DNA of 64,000 nt from Chitinophaga rupis (GCF_900109685.1 NZ_FOBB01000002.1:1453654-1517653); one strand, 5' to 3'. Counted from the stretch's first letter, positions 35,783 to 45,542 are shown. Numbers and translations: made by a program. The notes: generated from the sequence alone by a model not told the origin.

Positions 35783-36802
35783 TTACTTAACCTCCACAGA
35801 GAATTTCTCTTTCACCAGGTCCATATCCGGTTTGGATTCGTCTGTCAGCTGCACTTTACCACGGTCTTTTCTTACTACTCTGGAGAACAAAGAGATCTCC
35901 TGGTCAAACAGGAAACGGAAGAACAGCTTTGTCCAGGAAGTGTGGTAATACAAAGAGTTATAAAAGCCGGAAGCGTTCTTACGGATCTGCGGCAGCTTAT
36001 TCCAGGGAATGGAAGGAAAATCGTGATGCTCGTTATGGTAACCCACGTTAAACGCTACGGTATTCAATACGCCATAGTAGCTGTAGGTTTCCTGCTCGCC
36101 ATGGGTAAGGTAGTGCTCCTGGATCCAGCGGGCGCCCAGGGGGTGCAGGCCTACGGAGAAGAAGAAGCTCAGTACCAGGAAGCTGATGGCTTTAGGACCC
36201 CAGAAATAGGATACTGCTGCCACAAAAACGATCTGCACGATCCAGTTCAGCGCTATCCAGCCATCAAAAGGTTTAATTTCCTTCAGCCTGGAAATACGGA
36301 ACACCTGGAACAGAGGATAAAACAGCAACCAGAGCACTTTACCAACAAAATAGTTATTGATCAACCTGGCTTCCCAGCGGTTAGGCAGGTCGGCATCCAG
36401 CTCATGGATACCCTGGAAAGAGTGATGTTTAATATGATAACGCTCAAAAGACACAGAGCTGGGCACTACCTGGGGAATGTTTGCCAGGATACCGGCCAGG
36501 CGGTTAGCCTCCGGTTTCTTGAACAGCAGGCGGTGTGCACATTCATGGATCATTACAAACAATGCATGATCTGCAAAGGCACCCAGCAGGTATGCTGCAC
36601 CGAAAACCAGCCACCATGACTGATCTCTGAGCAGCCATGCCCCTACAACCTGAAAGCTAACTAAACCAATAATTGCAAAGATGGTCAACGGATTTTTCCC
36701 AATGAGTTTACGGATATCGGGATGTTGTTTGAGAATTTCCTTGGTTCTTATACGGTGCGGCTCGCTTGCGGTTGAATACACGAAGTCTTTTCTCTTTGTC
36801 AT
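35783..36802 (-). CDS. Fatty acid desaturase resembling sphingolipid delta-4 desaturase (DEGS type)
   Basis: 339 residues from ATG 36802 (MTKRKDFVYSTASEPH); a TTG three codons earlier is less likely. Membrane di-iron desaturase histidine boxes: HECAH (about 85), HIKHH (about 123) and NEHHDFP (about 258). The resemblance to animal DEGS1 runs over the whole length: an N-terminal F.Y....PH..R..EIL segment, then GLHPLGARWIQEHYLTHGEQ, ETYSYYGVLNTVAFNVGYHN and a tail with ISLFSRVVR. DEGS enzymes put the 4,5 double bond (or hydroxyl) in dihydroceramide. Many Bacteroidota make sphingolipids, so a ceramide-modifying role is plausible. A -7 box (TACCTTTG, minus, 36867-36874) is upstream. Confidence 0.88.
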   Translation of the reverse strand: MTKRKDFVYSTASEPHRIRTKEILKQHPDIRKLIGKNPLTIFAIIGLVSFQVVGAWLLRDQSWWLVFGAAYLLGAFADHALFVMIHECAHRLLFKKPEANRLAGILANIPQVVPSSVSFERYHIKHHSFQGIHELDADLPNRWEARLINNYFVGKVLWLLFYPLFQVFRISRLKEIKPFDGWIALNWIVQIVFVAAVSYFWGPKAISFLVLSFFFSVGLHPLGARWIQEHYLTHGEQETYSYYGVLNTVAFNVGYHNEHHDFPSIPWNKLPQIRKNASGFYNSLYYHTSWTKLFFRFLFDQEISLFSRVVRKDRGKVQLTDESKPDMDLVKEKFSVEVK

Positions 36803-36952
36803 AAACGGCAATATAGGGAGATAATGTTAAAATTACAATTTAGGAATAGTTAATATTTATTGTGTGCAAAGGTAAATATTTTGTTGGTTGTTAAAAAGAT
36901 AAAAATTAAAAGTAATGTTTGGCAGGCTGAACCATTTTTAGTTCTAATGCTT

Positions 36953-37543
36953 TCAGTGATCCATGTGGTATGCTTGCATATTCTTACGAGGCCGATCGAA
37001 ATAAAAAATCAGACATACATATAGTATTGCCAAAACTAAAATTGTCATCAAATCCATCCTGAGATAGTGATATATAGAATATTCTTTCCCAAAGGTTGTC
37101 CAGGTAATACCTTCTGTAACCGGCGTTTCGGTAAGACTTTCATGCTCAAATGAGAATACCTTTACCTTTCCCGGTGAGGCGCATTGAAAAATCATCTTGT
37201 CTTTCTGCAGGGAAAAAGCAGCAATATCACATTCGTCTATTGCAGCTAAACCAATTTCACCTCCATTCTTTAACAGATAGGTACCGCTTTCAGTTTCCCG
37301 GATCTCATATGGGTAACTAAGTGGTATCCGCCGGTATTCGATCCCTCCTTCATACAAGTAAAATGAATTAAGTTTCAGGATTACCAGTATAAGCCATATA
37401 AAAAGAGCGAATGTTCTGTTATGGCCTTTAGGTAAGAGCTGCACGCTTTGCTTTCTGAAAAGGAAATTAAAGATGCCTGAAATAGGGTAAGCAATTCCTA
37501 CGATGATCCCGGTTTCAATTATCAGAGCAATCAGTTTAAGCAT
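36953..37543 (-). CDS. Hypothetical membrane protein
   Basis: 196 residues, not recognised. Two hydrophobic segments near the start (about 3-28 and 44-63) and one near the end (about 163-182) frame a soluble middle part of about 100 residues. The tail is basic (DRPRKNMQAYHMDH). The gene is visibly AT-richer than the housekeeping genes nearby. It follows two other small unknown envelope genes on the same strand (34 bp after the next one), so it is probably part of one transcript. Confidence 0.7.
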   Translation of the reverse strand: MLKLIALIIETGIIVGIAYPISGIFNFLFRKQSVQLLPKGHNRTFALFIWLILVILKLNSFYLYEGGIEYRRIPLSYPYEIRETESGTYLLKNGGEIGLAAIDECDIAAFSLQKDKMIFQCASPGKVKVFSFEHESLTETPVTEGITWTTFGKEYSIYHYLRMDLMTILVLAILYVCLIFYFDRPRKNMQAYHMDH

Positions 37544-37577
37544 AATTTATCTACCCCTCCATTTATTAGTAAATGCC

Positions 37578-38207
37578 TTATAAAATATGTGTTTTAAGCT
37601 CTTCATAAGAAAGGTGCCCTGTTGTTTCAATGCCATCCTGATGAGCAACTTTTCCGTCAGCACTTAGTTCCAGTAACAGGTTGTACCAATAATCCCCTCC
37701 CATAGAAGAGATAAGATTCATTTCAATTAATAAATAATTCTTATCCGACGAATTAAAGGTGATTAACGTAGCAGGAAGCATAATTTTAGCGTCTGCTATT
37801 TTTGCATTCAGCCTAATATTAGTGCCATTTATTAAAAGAGCGGCTTGCTGGTTATTCAAATAATTGATTACATCCGGATAGTTTTGTGGTTGACGGGTAA
37901 GGTCAACAATATCAAGCTCGCTTTTAAGATATAGTGCACAGCTTATATTTTGAATAGTATCTTCAAAAAACGTCACCTGTAATGTATCATTAATCGGGTA
38001 TTTGGCACACTTTATTTCTTTTTCATGGTAGCTATTGTCAAAGTTGTCCCCCAAGGAATTACTATGTTCTTTAACAATGCTATCATCTACTTTAGATTGA
38101 ATACTGTCAATTGCAGGATCTGTTTCATTTTTTCTTCCTGGTTCTTTTGGGGAGCAGGAACTAAAAATAAATGCCAGTGCTAAAAATTGAAAAGTTATTA
38201 TCCTCAT
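37578..38207 (-). CDS. Hypothetical lipoprotein
   Basis: 209 residues. Lipoprotein signal ALAFIFSSCSPKEPG with lipobox Cys at about 18, then a charged linker and a soluble domain (KCAKYPINDTLQVTFFEDTI, LLIEMNLISSMGGDYWYNLL). No family recognised. It sits between two other small envelope-protein genes with gaps of 24-34 bp, suggesting a transcript. AT-rich. Confidence 0.75.
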   Translation of the reverse strand: MRIITFQFLALAFIFSSCSPKEPGRKNETDPAIDSIQSKVDDSIVKEHSNSLGDNFDNSYHEKEIKCAKYPINDTLQVTFFEDTIQNISCALYLKSELDIVDLTRQPQNYPDVINYLNNQQAALLINGTNIRLNAKIADAKIMLPATLITFNSSDKNYLLIEMNLISSMGGDYWYNLLLELSADGKVAHQDGIETTGHLSYEELKTHIL

Positions 38208-38231
38208 AAATTCCCTGTTGGGGTTAGTAAC

Positions 38232-38666
38232 TTAATTAAACATCTCATAGAGCATACCTATATTTATAATTAACCAGATAGCAACAAACAGTGCAAGCAA
38301 GAAAAATCTAAATAAGAGTATTGATCCGGAGTCAATCAGTATCTCCGCTGGGTCTTCTTTATCATAATAGACGTCAACTAAAGAGTTAATTCTTGGTTCT
38401 TTATACTCATAGAGGTCTGAAGTTACCTGGCGGTTGTCCCCATTTTTATCAATAAATTCAACAATCGAAGCATATTGTGGATGTTGATCAAGGTCCTCTT
38501 TATTTACAAATCCTGTGACAAGCCCTTTTACGCAAACTCCTGTCCGGATTAACTTCGCTGTATTACGATATTGCTGAATAAGGTTCTTGGCTTCACTTCT
38601 GTAAACAATAAAGTCTATGAGGATTAATACTGCAATGTTTACAATATGGGATAGGATCCGATCCAT
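38232..38666 (-). CDS. Hypothetical membrane protein (DUF3592-like)
   Basis: 144 residues. One membrane segment at each end (about 8-22 and 117-139) encloses a small soluble domain, TGVCVKGLVTGFVNKED ... YASIVEFIDKNGDNRQVTSD ... VDVYYDKEDPAEILID. The pattern of a short beta-domain with V.VYYD..DP near the end is that of DUF3592 proteins. Role unknown. First gene of the small AT-rich transcript. The frame stays open 39 codons upstream of the ATG. Confidence 0.72.
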   Translation of the reverse strand: MDRILSHIVNIAVLILIDFIVYRSEAKNLIQQYRNTAKLIRTGVCVKGLVTGFVNKEDLDQHPQYASIVEFIDKNGDNRQVTSDLYEYKEPRINSLVDVYYDKEDPAEILIDSGSILLFRFFLLALFVAIWLIINIGMLYEMFN

Positions 38667-38786
38667 ATGATTCTCTAATATGATCAGTGGGTTGATCTGA
38701 TTAAGTAAGGTCTTATAACCAGCTACCAGCGCATCATAAGCCGTTTCGCTGATGTGGATGACAATGGTGTGTTTGGATTATGTGCC
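38667..38786 (-). other. Open, protein-like stretch upstream of the DUF3592-like gene
   Basis: In the same frame as the 38232-38666 gene, the region upstream of its ATG reads KHTIVIHISETAYDALVAGY and then KTLLNQINPLI before reaching the ATG; a TAA precedes it. It has no start codon of its own. It may be an N-terminal extension with an unusual start, or the tail of a broken gene. Confidence 0.3.
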
Positions 38787-38799
38787 TTACCGAAAAACA

Positions 38800-39009
38800 T
38801 CAAATACTTTTCACCGCCAATCTATTCAATTCAGACAAACAGCTATCGTGCCGCAACATGGAATCACCTGCTACCTGGTAGTACCGTACGCTGATCTTTG
38901 TTGGTTTGGGCTTTGGCTTTGGTTTCTTCACCCCCACGCTCACACAGGCATCGATCAGCATTAATATAATGCCTGCTAAAATAAACCATCGTTTCATGCT
39001 CGGTTTCAT
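38800..39009 (-). CDS. Small putative lipoprotein
   Basis: 69 residues from ATG 39009 (or 65 from ATG 38997). MKRWFILAGIILMLIDACVS is a lipoprotein signal with lipobox LIDAC; a Lys-Pro run (KKPKPKPKPTK) follows as a linker, then a short tail. No family recognised. A terminator for the upstream gene lies directly before it. Confidence 0.6.
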   Translation of the reverse strand: MKPSMKRWFILAGIILMLIDACVSVGVKKPKPKPKPTKISVRYYQVAGDSMLRHDSCLSELNRLAVKSI

Positions 39010-39035
39010 AGGATATATCACTAACAACATAAAGA

Positions 39036-39062
39036 ACCGCTCCGCACTTTTTGCGGAACGGT
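39036..39062 (-). terminator. Hairpin terminator after the 39109-39612 lipoprotein gene
   Basis: Minus-strand stem ACCGTTCCGC/GCGGAGCGGT (one T-G pair), loop of 7, followed by TTCTTTATG. Confidence 0.65.
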
Positions 39063-39108
39063 CCTTTTAAATATCATAACTACCTTTCCCTTCGTACAGG
39101 AGTTTACG

Positions 39109-39612
39109 TTAGTTCTTCCCAACAAATAATGACCAGTGGTCACTGAAGGGAATGTACGTATAATCCTTACCCATTTTGGCCTCTGTTCTATTATCACACA
39201 GATCGTGATAATAGTAATAGTGGTTAATGTCTTTGTCCTCATTCTGGGAGTTCAGCTTGTAGATGTACAGGCTGTAACGGTCAGTAGCATCACAGGGACC
39301 TTTTTCCAGGTTCACGGATGTTACTTTCAGCTCCCGCATAAGATCGGTGATCATTGGGTTGCAAACCTTATTGGAATGGCTTTTACCACCCTCCTTCTCG
39401 CAATCCACAATAATGTACCGGGTATATTCAGTATGGTCAAGTTGAGGTACTATCAGCGAATCGATCATGTGATTCAACCGCTTCAGCTTATCTTCATTCT
39501 GATAAAAGCTGGTCTTAAAATACTCTTCATTCGTTACTCCTTTACAGGAAGAAAGCAACGTAGCTGTGATACAGACAAATAAGAGTGCGTGACAGTCTCT
39601 TAGATTTAACAT
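39109..39612 (-). CDS. Hypothetical lipoprotein
   Basis: 167 residues. Signal MLNLRDCHALLFVCITATLLSSC-type with lipobox Cys at about 23 (LLSSC). The mature part has several cysteines (VDCEKEGG, NKVCNPM, KGPCDATD, HDLCDNR) that could pair in the periplasm. Unknown function. It belongs to the AT-rich group of small envelope genes between the desaturase and infC. Confidence 0.75.
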   Translation of the reverse strand: MLNLRDCHALLFVCITATLLSSCKGVTNEEYFKTSFYQNEDKLKRLNHMIDSLIVPQLDHTEYTRYIIVDCEKEGGKSHSNKVCNPMITDLMRELKVTSVNLEKGPCDATDRYSLYIYKLNSQNEDKDINHYYYYHDLCDNRTEAKMGKDYTYIPFSDHWSLFVGKN

Positions 39613-39840
39613 ACGAGGAAAATTTAATAGTTAGCAACTTCAATAGTAAGGGGTCAATGTGGTCGCAAGTTGTCTTTATCCCTGATCTTGGCGCTTAAGG
39701 TTCTCTTGGATAGTCTGTTTTTCATTGTCATCAGGTCAAAGGAAAAACCCGCTAGTACATGACAATCGCAAATATAATAATTTAATTTAATAATATAAAT
39801 ATATAATTTATATAAATTATGCACATATCTGGGGATAAAA

Positions 39841-39868
39841 AAACCGCTCTGAACTATCAGAGCGGTTT
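39841..39868 (-). terminator. Terminator of thrS-infC
   Basis: 12-bp perfect stem AAACCGCTCTGA/TCAGAGCGGTTT, loop of 4, followed on the minus strand by T residues. It closes the thrS-infC unit and replaces the usual read-through into rpmI. Confidence 0.88.
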
Positions 39869-39898
39869 GCTGTTGCTAATTATATGAGGATAAACCTG

Positions 39899-40582
39899 TT
39901 AGCTGTTTCCTTCCGGTTTGCTTTCTACCGGGCGGGGTGCAGGTGCAGGTGACTGCTCCCTGTTCTCCCTTGGCTCGCGGGGCTCTTTAGGCTCCTTGGG
40001 GCCGCTTTCTTTTTTCTTGGCTGCCTTTGGTGCAAAAATGGCGATCATACGTTTACCTTCCATGGTAGGCATGCCTTCCAGCGCTCCTACTTCTGCCAGG
40101 CGTTCTGCGAACTTCAGCAGGATCAGCTCACCACGCTCTTTAAACATAATAGCGCGGCCTTTGAACTGTACATAGGTTTTTACCTTATTGCCATCTTTCA
40201 GGAATTTCTCCGCATGTTTGGCTTTAAAGTCAAAGTCATGATCGTCCGTATTAGGCGTAAAGCGGATCTCTTTCACCTCGCTTTTGTGCGCCTTGGCCTT
40301 CATTTCCTTTTCCTTCTTCTTCTTCTCGTACAGGAATTTATTGTAGTCGATGATGCGACATACGGGGGGCGTAGCATTTGGGGATATTTCTACCAGGTCC
40401 AGTCCCTGTTGTTCAGCCATGTGTAAAGCTTCGTCTGTTCTATAAACGCCAACTTCCACATTTTCTCCTACTAGCCTTACTTCCGGTACACGTATCATTC
40501 TGTTGGTACGATGTTCTTGCTGTTGTTCCCTGCGAAAGTTCGGGTTTCTCCCGCGGTTAAAATTTGGTCTGGGTGATTGCAT
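39899..40582 (-). CDS. infC: Translation initiation factor IF-3
   Basis: 227 residues. IF-3 binds the 30S subunit and checks start-codon pairing. N-terminal domain NRMIRVPEVRLVGENVEVGVYRT, then the lysine-rich linker EKKKKEKEMKAKAHKSEVKEI, and C-terminal domain TKVQFKGR-type (TYVQFKGRAIMFKERGE). Start is ATG, unlike the AUU of E. coli. Extra parts: an Arg/Asn-rich N-terminal extension (PNFNRGRNPNFRREQ) and a proline/glutamate/lysine tail (PKEPKEPREPRENREQ). A possible -7 box (TAAATTTG, minus, 40662-40669) lies between it and thrS. Confidence 0.97.
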   Translation of the reverse strand: MQSPRPNFNRGRNPNFRREQQQEHRTNRMIRVPEVRLVGENVEVGVYRTDEALHMAEQQGLDLVEISPNATPPVCRIIDYNKFLYEKKKKEKEMKAKAHKSEVKEIRFTPNTDDHDFDFKAKHAEKFLKDGNKVKTYVQFKGRAIMFKERGELILLKFAERLAEVGALEGMPTMEGKRMIAIFAPKAAKKKESGPKEPKEPREPRENREQSPAPAPRPVESKPEGNS

Positions 40583-40708
40583 TAAAAAGAATAAAATTAA
40601 TTAATAATTGTCCTAAGCTGCCGGCGTATCAGTTTTTTACCGGCCTGTTTTACAAGTGTTACAAATTTAAGGTTAAATATGTAGCAATTATTATACCTCG
40701 ATCGAAAA

Positions 40709-42649
40709 TTATTCAAAAGGTTTCCGGTTCACTACCTCATCATTCACAAGGCCTATAAACTGGTCGAGGTTCATGGTTCCAAGATCGCCTTTTGCCTGCC
40801 TTCTTACGGCTACTATCTCCTCGGTGGCTTCCTTTTCGCCCAGTACCAGCATGTAAGGTACTTTGGCCAGCTCCGCTTCCCGGATCTTCTTCCCTATTTT
40901 CTCATTGCGGTCGTCTATCTCTGCGCGAATTTCAGCAATTTTTAACAATTCAGCCACTTTTTCTGCGTAGATCAGGCTTTTATCACTAATTGGCAGCACT
41001 TTTACCTGGGTAGGTGTTAACCACAACGGGAATTTACCTGCACAGTGTTCTATCAGCACAGCCACAAATCTTTCCAGGGAGCCAAAAGGTGCACGGTGGA
41101 TCATTACCGGGCGGTGCTTCTGGTTATCGGCGCCTATATACTCCAGCTCAAAACGCTCCGGCAGGTTGTAATCCACCTGGATGGTTCCCAGCTGCCATTT
41201 ACGTCCCAAGGCATCCTTTACCATAAAATCCAGCTTGGGGCCATAAAAGGCGGCCTCGCCATATTCTACTACGGTGTTCAGTCCCTTTTCAGCGGCCGAT
41301 TCAATGATGGCCTGCTCTGCCAGGTGCCAGTTCTCATCGGTACCTATGTATTTGCTGCGGTCTTCCTTATCGCGCAGGGAGATCTGGGCAGTATAATCTG
41401 TAAAATTCAGGCTGCGGAACACGTACAGCACCAGGTCTATTACCTTAATAAACTCGTCCTTTACCTGGTCCGGCCGGCAAAACAGGTGCGCATCGTCCTG
41501 GGTAAATCCGCGTACGCGGGTAAGGCCATGCAGCTCACCGTGCTGCTCATAACGGTACACGGTACCAAATTCCGCCAGGCGCACCGGCAAGTCTTTGTAC
41601 GACTTGGGCGATGATTTATAGATCTCGCAATGGTGCGGGCAGTTCATGGGTTTCAGGAGGAACTCCTCTCCTTCTTCCGGCGTATGAATAGGCTGAAAGC
41701 TATCCTTACCATATTTCTCATAGTGGCCGGAGGTAACGTAGAGGTTCTTGCTGCCAATGTGCGGAGTTATTACCGGCAGGTAACCGCTTTCTACCTGCGC
41801 CTTTTGCAGGAAGCTTTGCAGGCGTTCGCGCAGCATAGCGCCTTTAGGCAGCCATAATGGTAAGCCCAGCCCTACCCTTTCTGAAAAGGTGAACAGCTCC
41901 AGCTCTTTACCCAGCTTGCGGTGGTCGCGCTTTTTAGCTTCTTCCACCAGGGTCAGATACTCATCCAGCTCTTTCTGGCTGGGGAAAGTGATGCCGTAAA
42001 TGCGGGTGAGCATCTTGTTCTTCTCATTCCCACGCCAGTAAGCGCCGGCAATATTGGTAAGCTTGATAGCTTTAATAAAACCGGTATTGGGAATGTGCGG
42101 TCCGCGGCAAAGGTCTGTAAACCCGCCCTGGGTATAGAAGGTAATGGTACCATCCTGCAGGTCGTTGATCAGCTCCAGTTTGTATTCGTCCCCTTTCTGG
42201 GTAAAATACTGCAGGGCTTCGGGTTTGCTTACGTCCTTGCGCACGTATACATTATTCTGTTTGGCCAGTTCGGCCATTTTGGTCTCTATCTTCTTCAGGT
42301 CCTCGTCAGTAATGGCCTGGCCGCCCAGGTCTATATCATAATAAAAACCATTTTCAATGGCGGGGCCTATGCCCAGCTTTACGCCAGGGTACAGGGCTTC
42401 CAGGGCTTCTGCCATCAGGTGGGCGGAGGAGTGCCACATGGTTGCCTTGCCATCGGTATCCGTCCAGGTAAGTAATTGCAGGGTGGCATCTGTGTTGATT
42501 GGACGGGTGGCGTCTATCACCTGCCCGTTCACTTTTGCTGACAATACTTTACGTGCCAATCCTTCACTGATGGACTTGGCAATGTCTAATGCAGTTACTC
42601 CTGGTTCATACTGACGGACTGCGCCATCCGGAAAAGTAATATTGATCAT
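40709..42649 (-). CDS. thrS: Threonyl-tRNA synthetase
   Basis: 646 residues, complete class II synthetase: TGS domain (1-65), the SAD editing domain with [17 protein letters not shown], catalytic core with the zinc-binding Cys/His residues ([17 protein letters not shown], and a later His in [13 protein letters not shown], motif 3), and an anticodon-binding domain from about 545 ([19 protein letters not shown]). It charges tRNA-Thr. Next on the same strand is infC, 126 bp downstream. Confidence 0.97.
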   Translation of the reverse strand: MINITFPDGAVRQYEPGVTALDIAKSISEGLARKVLSAKVNGQVIDATRPINTDATLQLLTWTDTDGKATMWHSSAHLMAEALEALYPGVKLGIGPAIENGFYYDIDLGGQAITDEDLKKIETKMAELAKQNNVYVRKDVSKPEALQYFTQKGDEYKLELINDLQDGTITFYTQGGFTDLCRGPHIPNTGFIKAIKLTNIAGAYWRGNEKNKMLTRIYGITFPSQKELDEYLTLVEEAKKRDHRKLGKELELFTFSERVGLGLPLWLPKGAMLRERLQSFLQKAQVESGYLPVITPHIGSKNLYVTSGHYEKYGKDSFQPIHTPEEGEEFLLKPMNCPHHCEIYKSSPKSYKDLPVRLAEFGTVYRYEQHGELHGLTRVRGFTQDDAHLFCRPDQVKDEFIKVIDLVLYVFRSLNFTDYTAQISLRDKEDRSKYIGTDENWHLAEQAIIESAAEKGLNTVVEYGEAAFYGPKLDFMVKDALGRKWQLGTIQVDYNLPERFELEYIGADNQKHRPVMIHRAPFGSLERFVAVLIEHCAGKFPLWLTPTQVKVLPISDKSLIYAEKVAELLKIAEIRAEIDDRNEKIGKKIREAELAKVPYMLVLGEKEATEEIVAVRRQAKGDLGTMNLDQFIGLVNDEVVNRKPFE

Positions 42650-42931
42650 AATATCAAGCTCTTAGCTCCTTGCTGTTAGCCGTTAAATTTAAATAAATGA
42701 AATGCTTGCGAAGATAAGCAATTTACTTATTAGCTATTAGCTTTTAGCAATTAGCTGTTAGCTATTGGCAGTTAGCTTTTAGCCGCCGGGTATTAAAAAT
42801 AAGTGCAGGGGGTGCATTGGGAATGCAGTAACTAGCTATTGGCTGTTAGCTTTTAGCCTTTAGCTGTTTTGTATTTTGCTAATAGCTAAAAGCTAATAGC
42901 TAAAAGCTAATAGCTAAAAGCTAATTACTAA
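42650..42931. repeat. AGCTAAAAGC-family repeat (family C) between the receptor gene and thrS
   Basis: The whole 282-bp gap is filled with AGCTATTAGC/AGCTTTTAGC words. Read on the minus strand, words of type TTAGCTTTTAGCTATTAGC begin just after the receptor stop (about 42880-42925) and the opposite arm, GCTAAAAGCTAACAGCC, follows after a short loop (about 42836-42868), forming a long hairpin. Near thrS the words again have the upstream orientation (GGCTAACAGC). Confidence 0.8.
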
Positions 42932-45322
42932 CTACTGAAACTTAAAGTTCCACGTAATAGATGGTAGTATTGGGAATAAAGACACTTGCCTTGCGCGGAT
43001 GGTGAGGTTATTACCCAGCACGCCCCCGGTTTGGTCAAAGTACAGAAAGTACGGATTCATACGGCTGTACACGTTATAGATGGAAAATGCCCAGCTGCTC
43101 TGGAAGTGCTTATCGGGCCTTTGTTTAGGCGTGTACACGGCGGAAAGGTCCATGCGGTGATAGGCTGGCATGCGGTAACCGTTAATATTGCTGTATTCCT
43201 GCACCAGGGAGCCATCTATCATATAGAACTGTGAGGGCAACGTGGTTGTATTGCCGGATCCGTAAATGAACACGCCGGACAGGTGCCATTTGGGAGTAAG
43301 CTCGTAATTGGCTACCAGCACCAGGTCGTGGCGGCGGTCGTACTTGGCCGGGAACTTTTTACCCTGGTTCAGGCTGGGAAACTGGCGCCAGGTCCAGGCC
43401 AGGGTATAACCCAGCCAGCCGGTAAAGCGGCCTTTGGTTTTATTGATAAAGAACTCTGCCCCGTAAGCCCAGCCTTTGCCAAACACAAAATCCTCTTCCG
43501 GGTCGGTTAAGGAGGGCGTATATCCCTGGCGGTACTCTATCTGGTGCTGCATATCCTTATAATACGCTTCTACAGAGGTTTCCCAGCCATCATCATTAAA
43601 GTTGCGGTAGTATCCCATGGTGTATTGCCAGGAGATCTGCGGCCGTACCTTATAGGTACTGGGCACCCACAGGTCTGTGGGCAGCGTGGTACCTGCATTG
43701 GTTACCAGGTGTATGAACTGGTAGTTGCGGGTAACGGATGCCTTGATGGAGTTTTGCCCGTTCCAGGCATACCGCAGGATCATCCGGGGCTCAAAGCCGC
43801 CGTAAGAGCGTACCTGCTGCAGGCTTTCATATACCGTGCTATCCATCTTTACGCCGTTATTGTTCTTAATATACCGGGTGTAGGGTCCTACCTGCATAAA
43901 AGCGCTGTAACGCAGGCCGGCATTCAGCTTCAGCTTAGGTGATATTTCCCATTCATCCTGTACATACAGGGCGGCTTCGTGGGCGTATTTGCGGAAAGCA
44001 TTATCCGGGTTAAAGGCTGTACTATCCTGCCGGCCGGAAATAGAGAACGGTGTAAAACGATGGTAAATGTAGTTGCCGCCGAATTTAATATGGTGCTTAT
44101 TGCTGGCAAAGTAGTCGAAATCCAGCTTGCCATTAACATCGCTGATGCCGGAGGCCAGGCGGATATCGAAATTGTTCTGTAAGCCGGTGAAGCTGAACTT
44201 ATAATCGTTGTAAATAACGGACGTATTGGAAAACAGCTTGCTGCTGAACACATGGTTCCAGCGTAAGGTGGCGGTACTGTTGCCCCAGGGAATGGTAGCA
44301 TCAAAGGTGCGGGTACCGCTCTTGAAGCTAAACACATCGCGCCCGAAGTAACCGCTCAGGTACACCCGGTCCTTATCTGAAAAAATGTAATTGGCTTTTA
44401 CATTCAGGTCATAGAAATAATAACCGGAGCCGCTGAAGTCACTATTCTTTTTTACGAAAGGTTTGGCTACCCAGTCAATATAGGTGCGGCGGCCGGAGAT
44501 AATAAAGGAGGATTTATCCTTTTTCAAAGGCCCCTGCAGCGATAACCGTGAAGCGATGAGGCCAATGCCCCCTTCTCCCTGCAGCTGCTGGTTATTACCA
44601 TCCTTCATGTTCACATCTACTACAGACGACAGGCGTCCGCCATAATTAGCCGGCATACCGCCTTTAATAAGCGTGGTATTGCGGATGGCGTCTGCATTAA
44701 AAATGGAAAAGAAGCCAAACAGGTGGCCGGTGTTGTACACAGGCGCTTCATCCAGCAATATCAGGTTCTGATCCGGCCCGCCGCCGCGCACATATAAGCC
44801 GGCATTGCCCTCCCCTGCTGCCTGTACGCCGGGCATGAGCTGCAGCATTTTCAGCACATCCACCTCGCCCATAAATGAAGGCAGTTTTTTTGCGTCGGCG
44901 GTAGCCATTTCTACGCGGCCCATTTCAGTACTGGCTACATTGCGGTTCTTTCGCTTATCGGTAATTACTACTTCCTGCGCCTGGTAGGTACGGGGTGTCA
45001 TGGCAAAATTGATCTGCAGGTTATCATTCAGCTGAATGACCTGCTCTTTTTCCTGGTATCCCAGGAAAGTGCATACCAGCGTGTATTCCCCGGCGGGCAG
45101 GCTAATAGCATAAAACCCATATGCATTGGCCTGGATGCCCTGCGGGCTTTCTTTAATGTGCACTGTGGCGCCGGTAAGGGATTCCCCGTTGGTAGTGTCG
45201 CGCACATAACCGCTGATGGTGAATTTTTGCTGGGCAACCGTTATGGTAAAATGGAAAAGACAAAGTACGGGCAGCACGATATGCCGCAACAGGTGATGAA
45301 GATATGGACTAGACGAGCTCAT
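42932..45322 (-). CDS. TonB-dependent outer-membrane receptor with carboxypeptidase-like N-terminal domain
   Basis: 796 residues. Signal peptide (LPVLCLFHFTITVAQ), then a carboxypeptidase-regulatory-like Ig domain (about 35-115: FTISGYVRDTTNGESLTGAT), plug domain (GLYVRGGGPDQNLILLDEAP, FSIFNADAIRNTTLIKGGMP) and a 22-strand barrel to the end (SITWNFKFQ, terminal aromatic-Lys-Phe). It takes up a large ligand across the outer membrane with energy from TonB. No SusD-like partner is adjacent, so it is not an obvious polysaccharide locus. Ligand unknown. Confidence 0.93.
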   Translation of the reverse strand: MSSSSPYLHHLLRHIVLPVLCLFHFTITVAQQKFTISGYVRDTTNGESLTGATVHIKESPQGIQANAYGFYAISLPAGEYTLVCTFLGYQEKEQVIQLNDNLQINFAMTPRTYQAQEVVITDKRKNRNVASTEMGRVEMATADAKKLPSFMGEVDVLKMLQLMPGVQAAGEGNAGLYVRGGGPDQNLILLDEAPVYNTGHLFGFFSIFNADAIRNTTLIKGGMPANYGGRLSSVVDVNMKDGNNQQLQGEGGIGLIASRLSLQGPLKKDKSSFIISGRRTYIDWVAKPFVKKNSDFSGSGYYFYDLNVKANYIFSDKDRVYLSGYFGRDVFSFKSGTRTFDATIPWGNSTATLRWNHVFSSKLFSNTSVIYNDYKFSFTGLQNNFDIRLASGISDVNGKLDFDYFASNKHHIKFGGNYIYHRFTPFSISGRQDSTAFNPDNAFRKYAHEAALYVQDEWEISPKLKLNAGLRYSAFMQVGPYTRYIKNNNGVKMDSTVYESLQQVRSYGGFEPRMILRYAWNGQNSIKASVTRNYQFIHLVTNAGTTLPTDLWVPSTYKVRPQISWQYTMGYYRNFNDDGWETSVEAYYKDMQHQIEYRQGYTPSLTDPEEDFVFGKGWAYGAEFFINKTKGRFTGWLGYTLAWTWRQFPSLNQGKKFPAKYDRRHDLVLVANYELTPKWHLSGVFIYGSGNTTTLPSQFYMIDGSLVQEYSNINGYRMPAYHRMDLSAVYTPKQRPDKHFQSSWAFSIYNVYSRMNPYFLYFDQTGGVLGNNLTIRARQVSLFPILPSITWNFKFQ

Positions 45323-45542
45323 GGCAACCCCAATTCAGTTTAGATACGGTTTGCGCTACTGGTTTTTCTACTGATTGATCCCTGCTAATAAAATGGGCTG
45401 ATGATTATTGTTATTTGCGTATGACAATAAAAGACAGGTGGCTGTTCTAAAGCAGGTCTTCATAGGTATTGGATAACGGTTTCGTTCACAAAAGCATTCT
45501 CTCCCGGCAAAGATATAGGAAAAAGTTGATAGTTGTTTGTGT

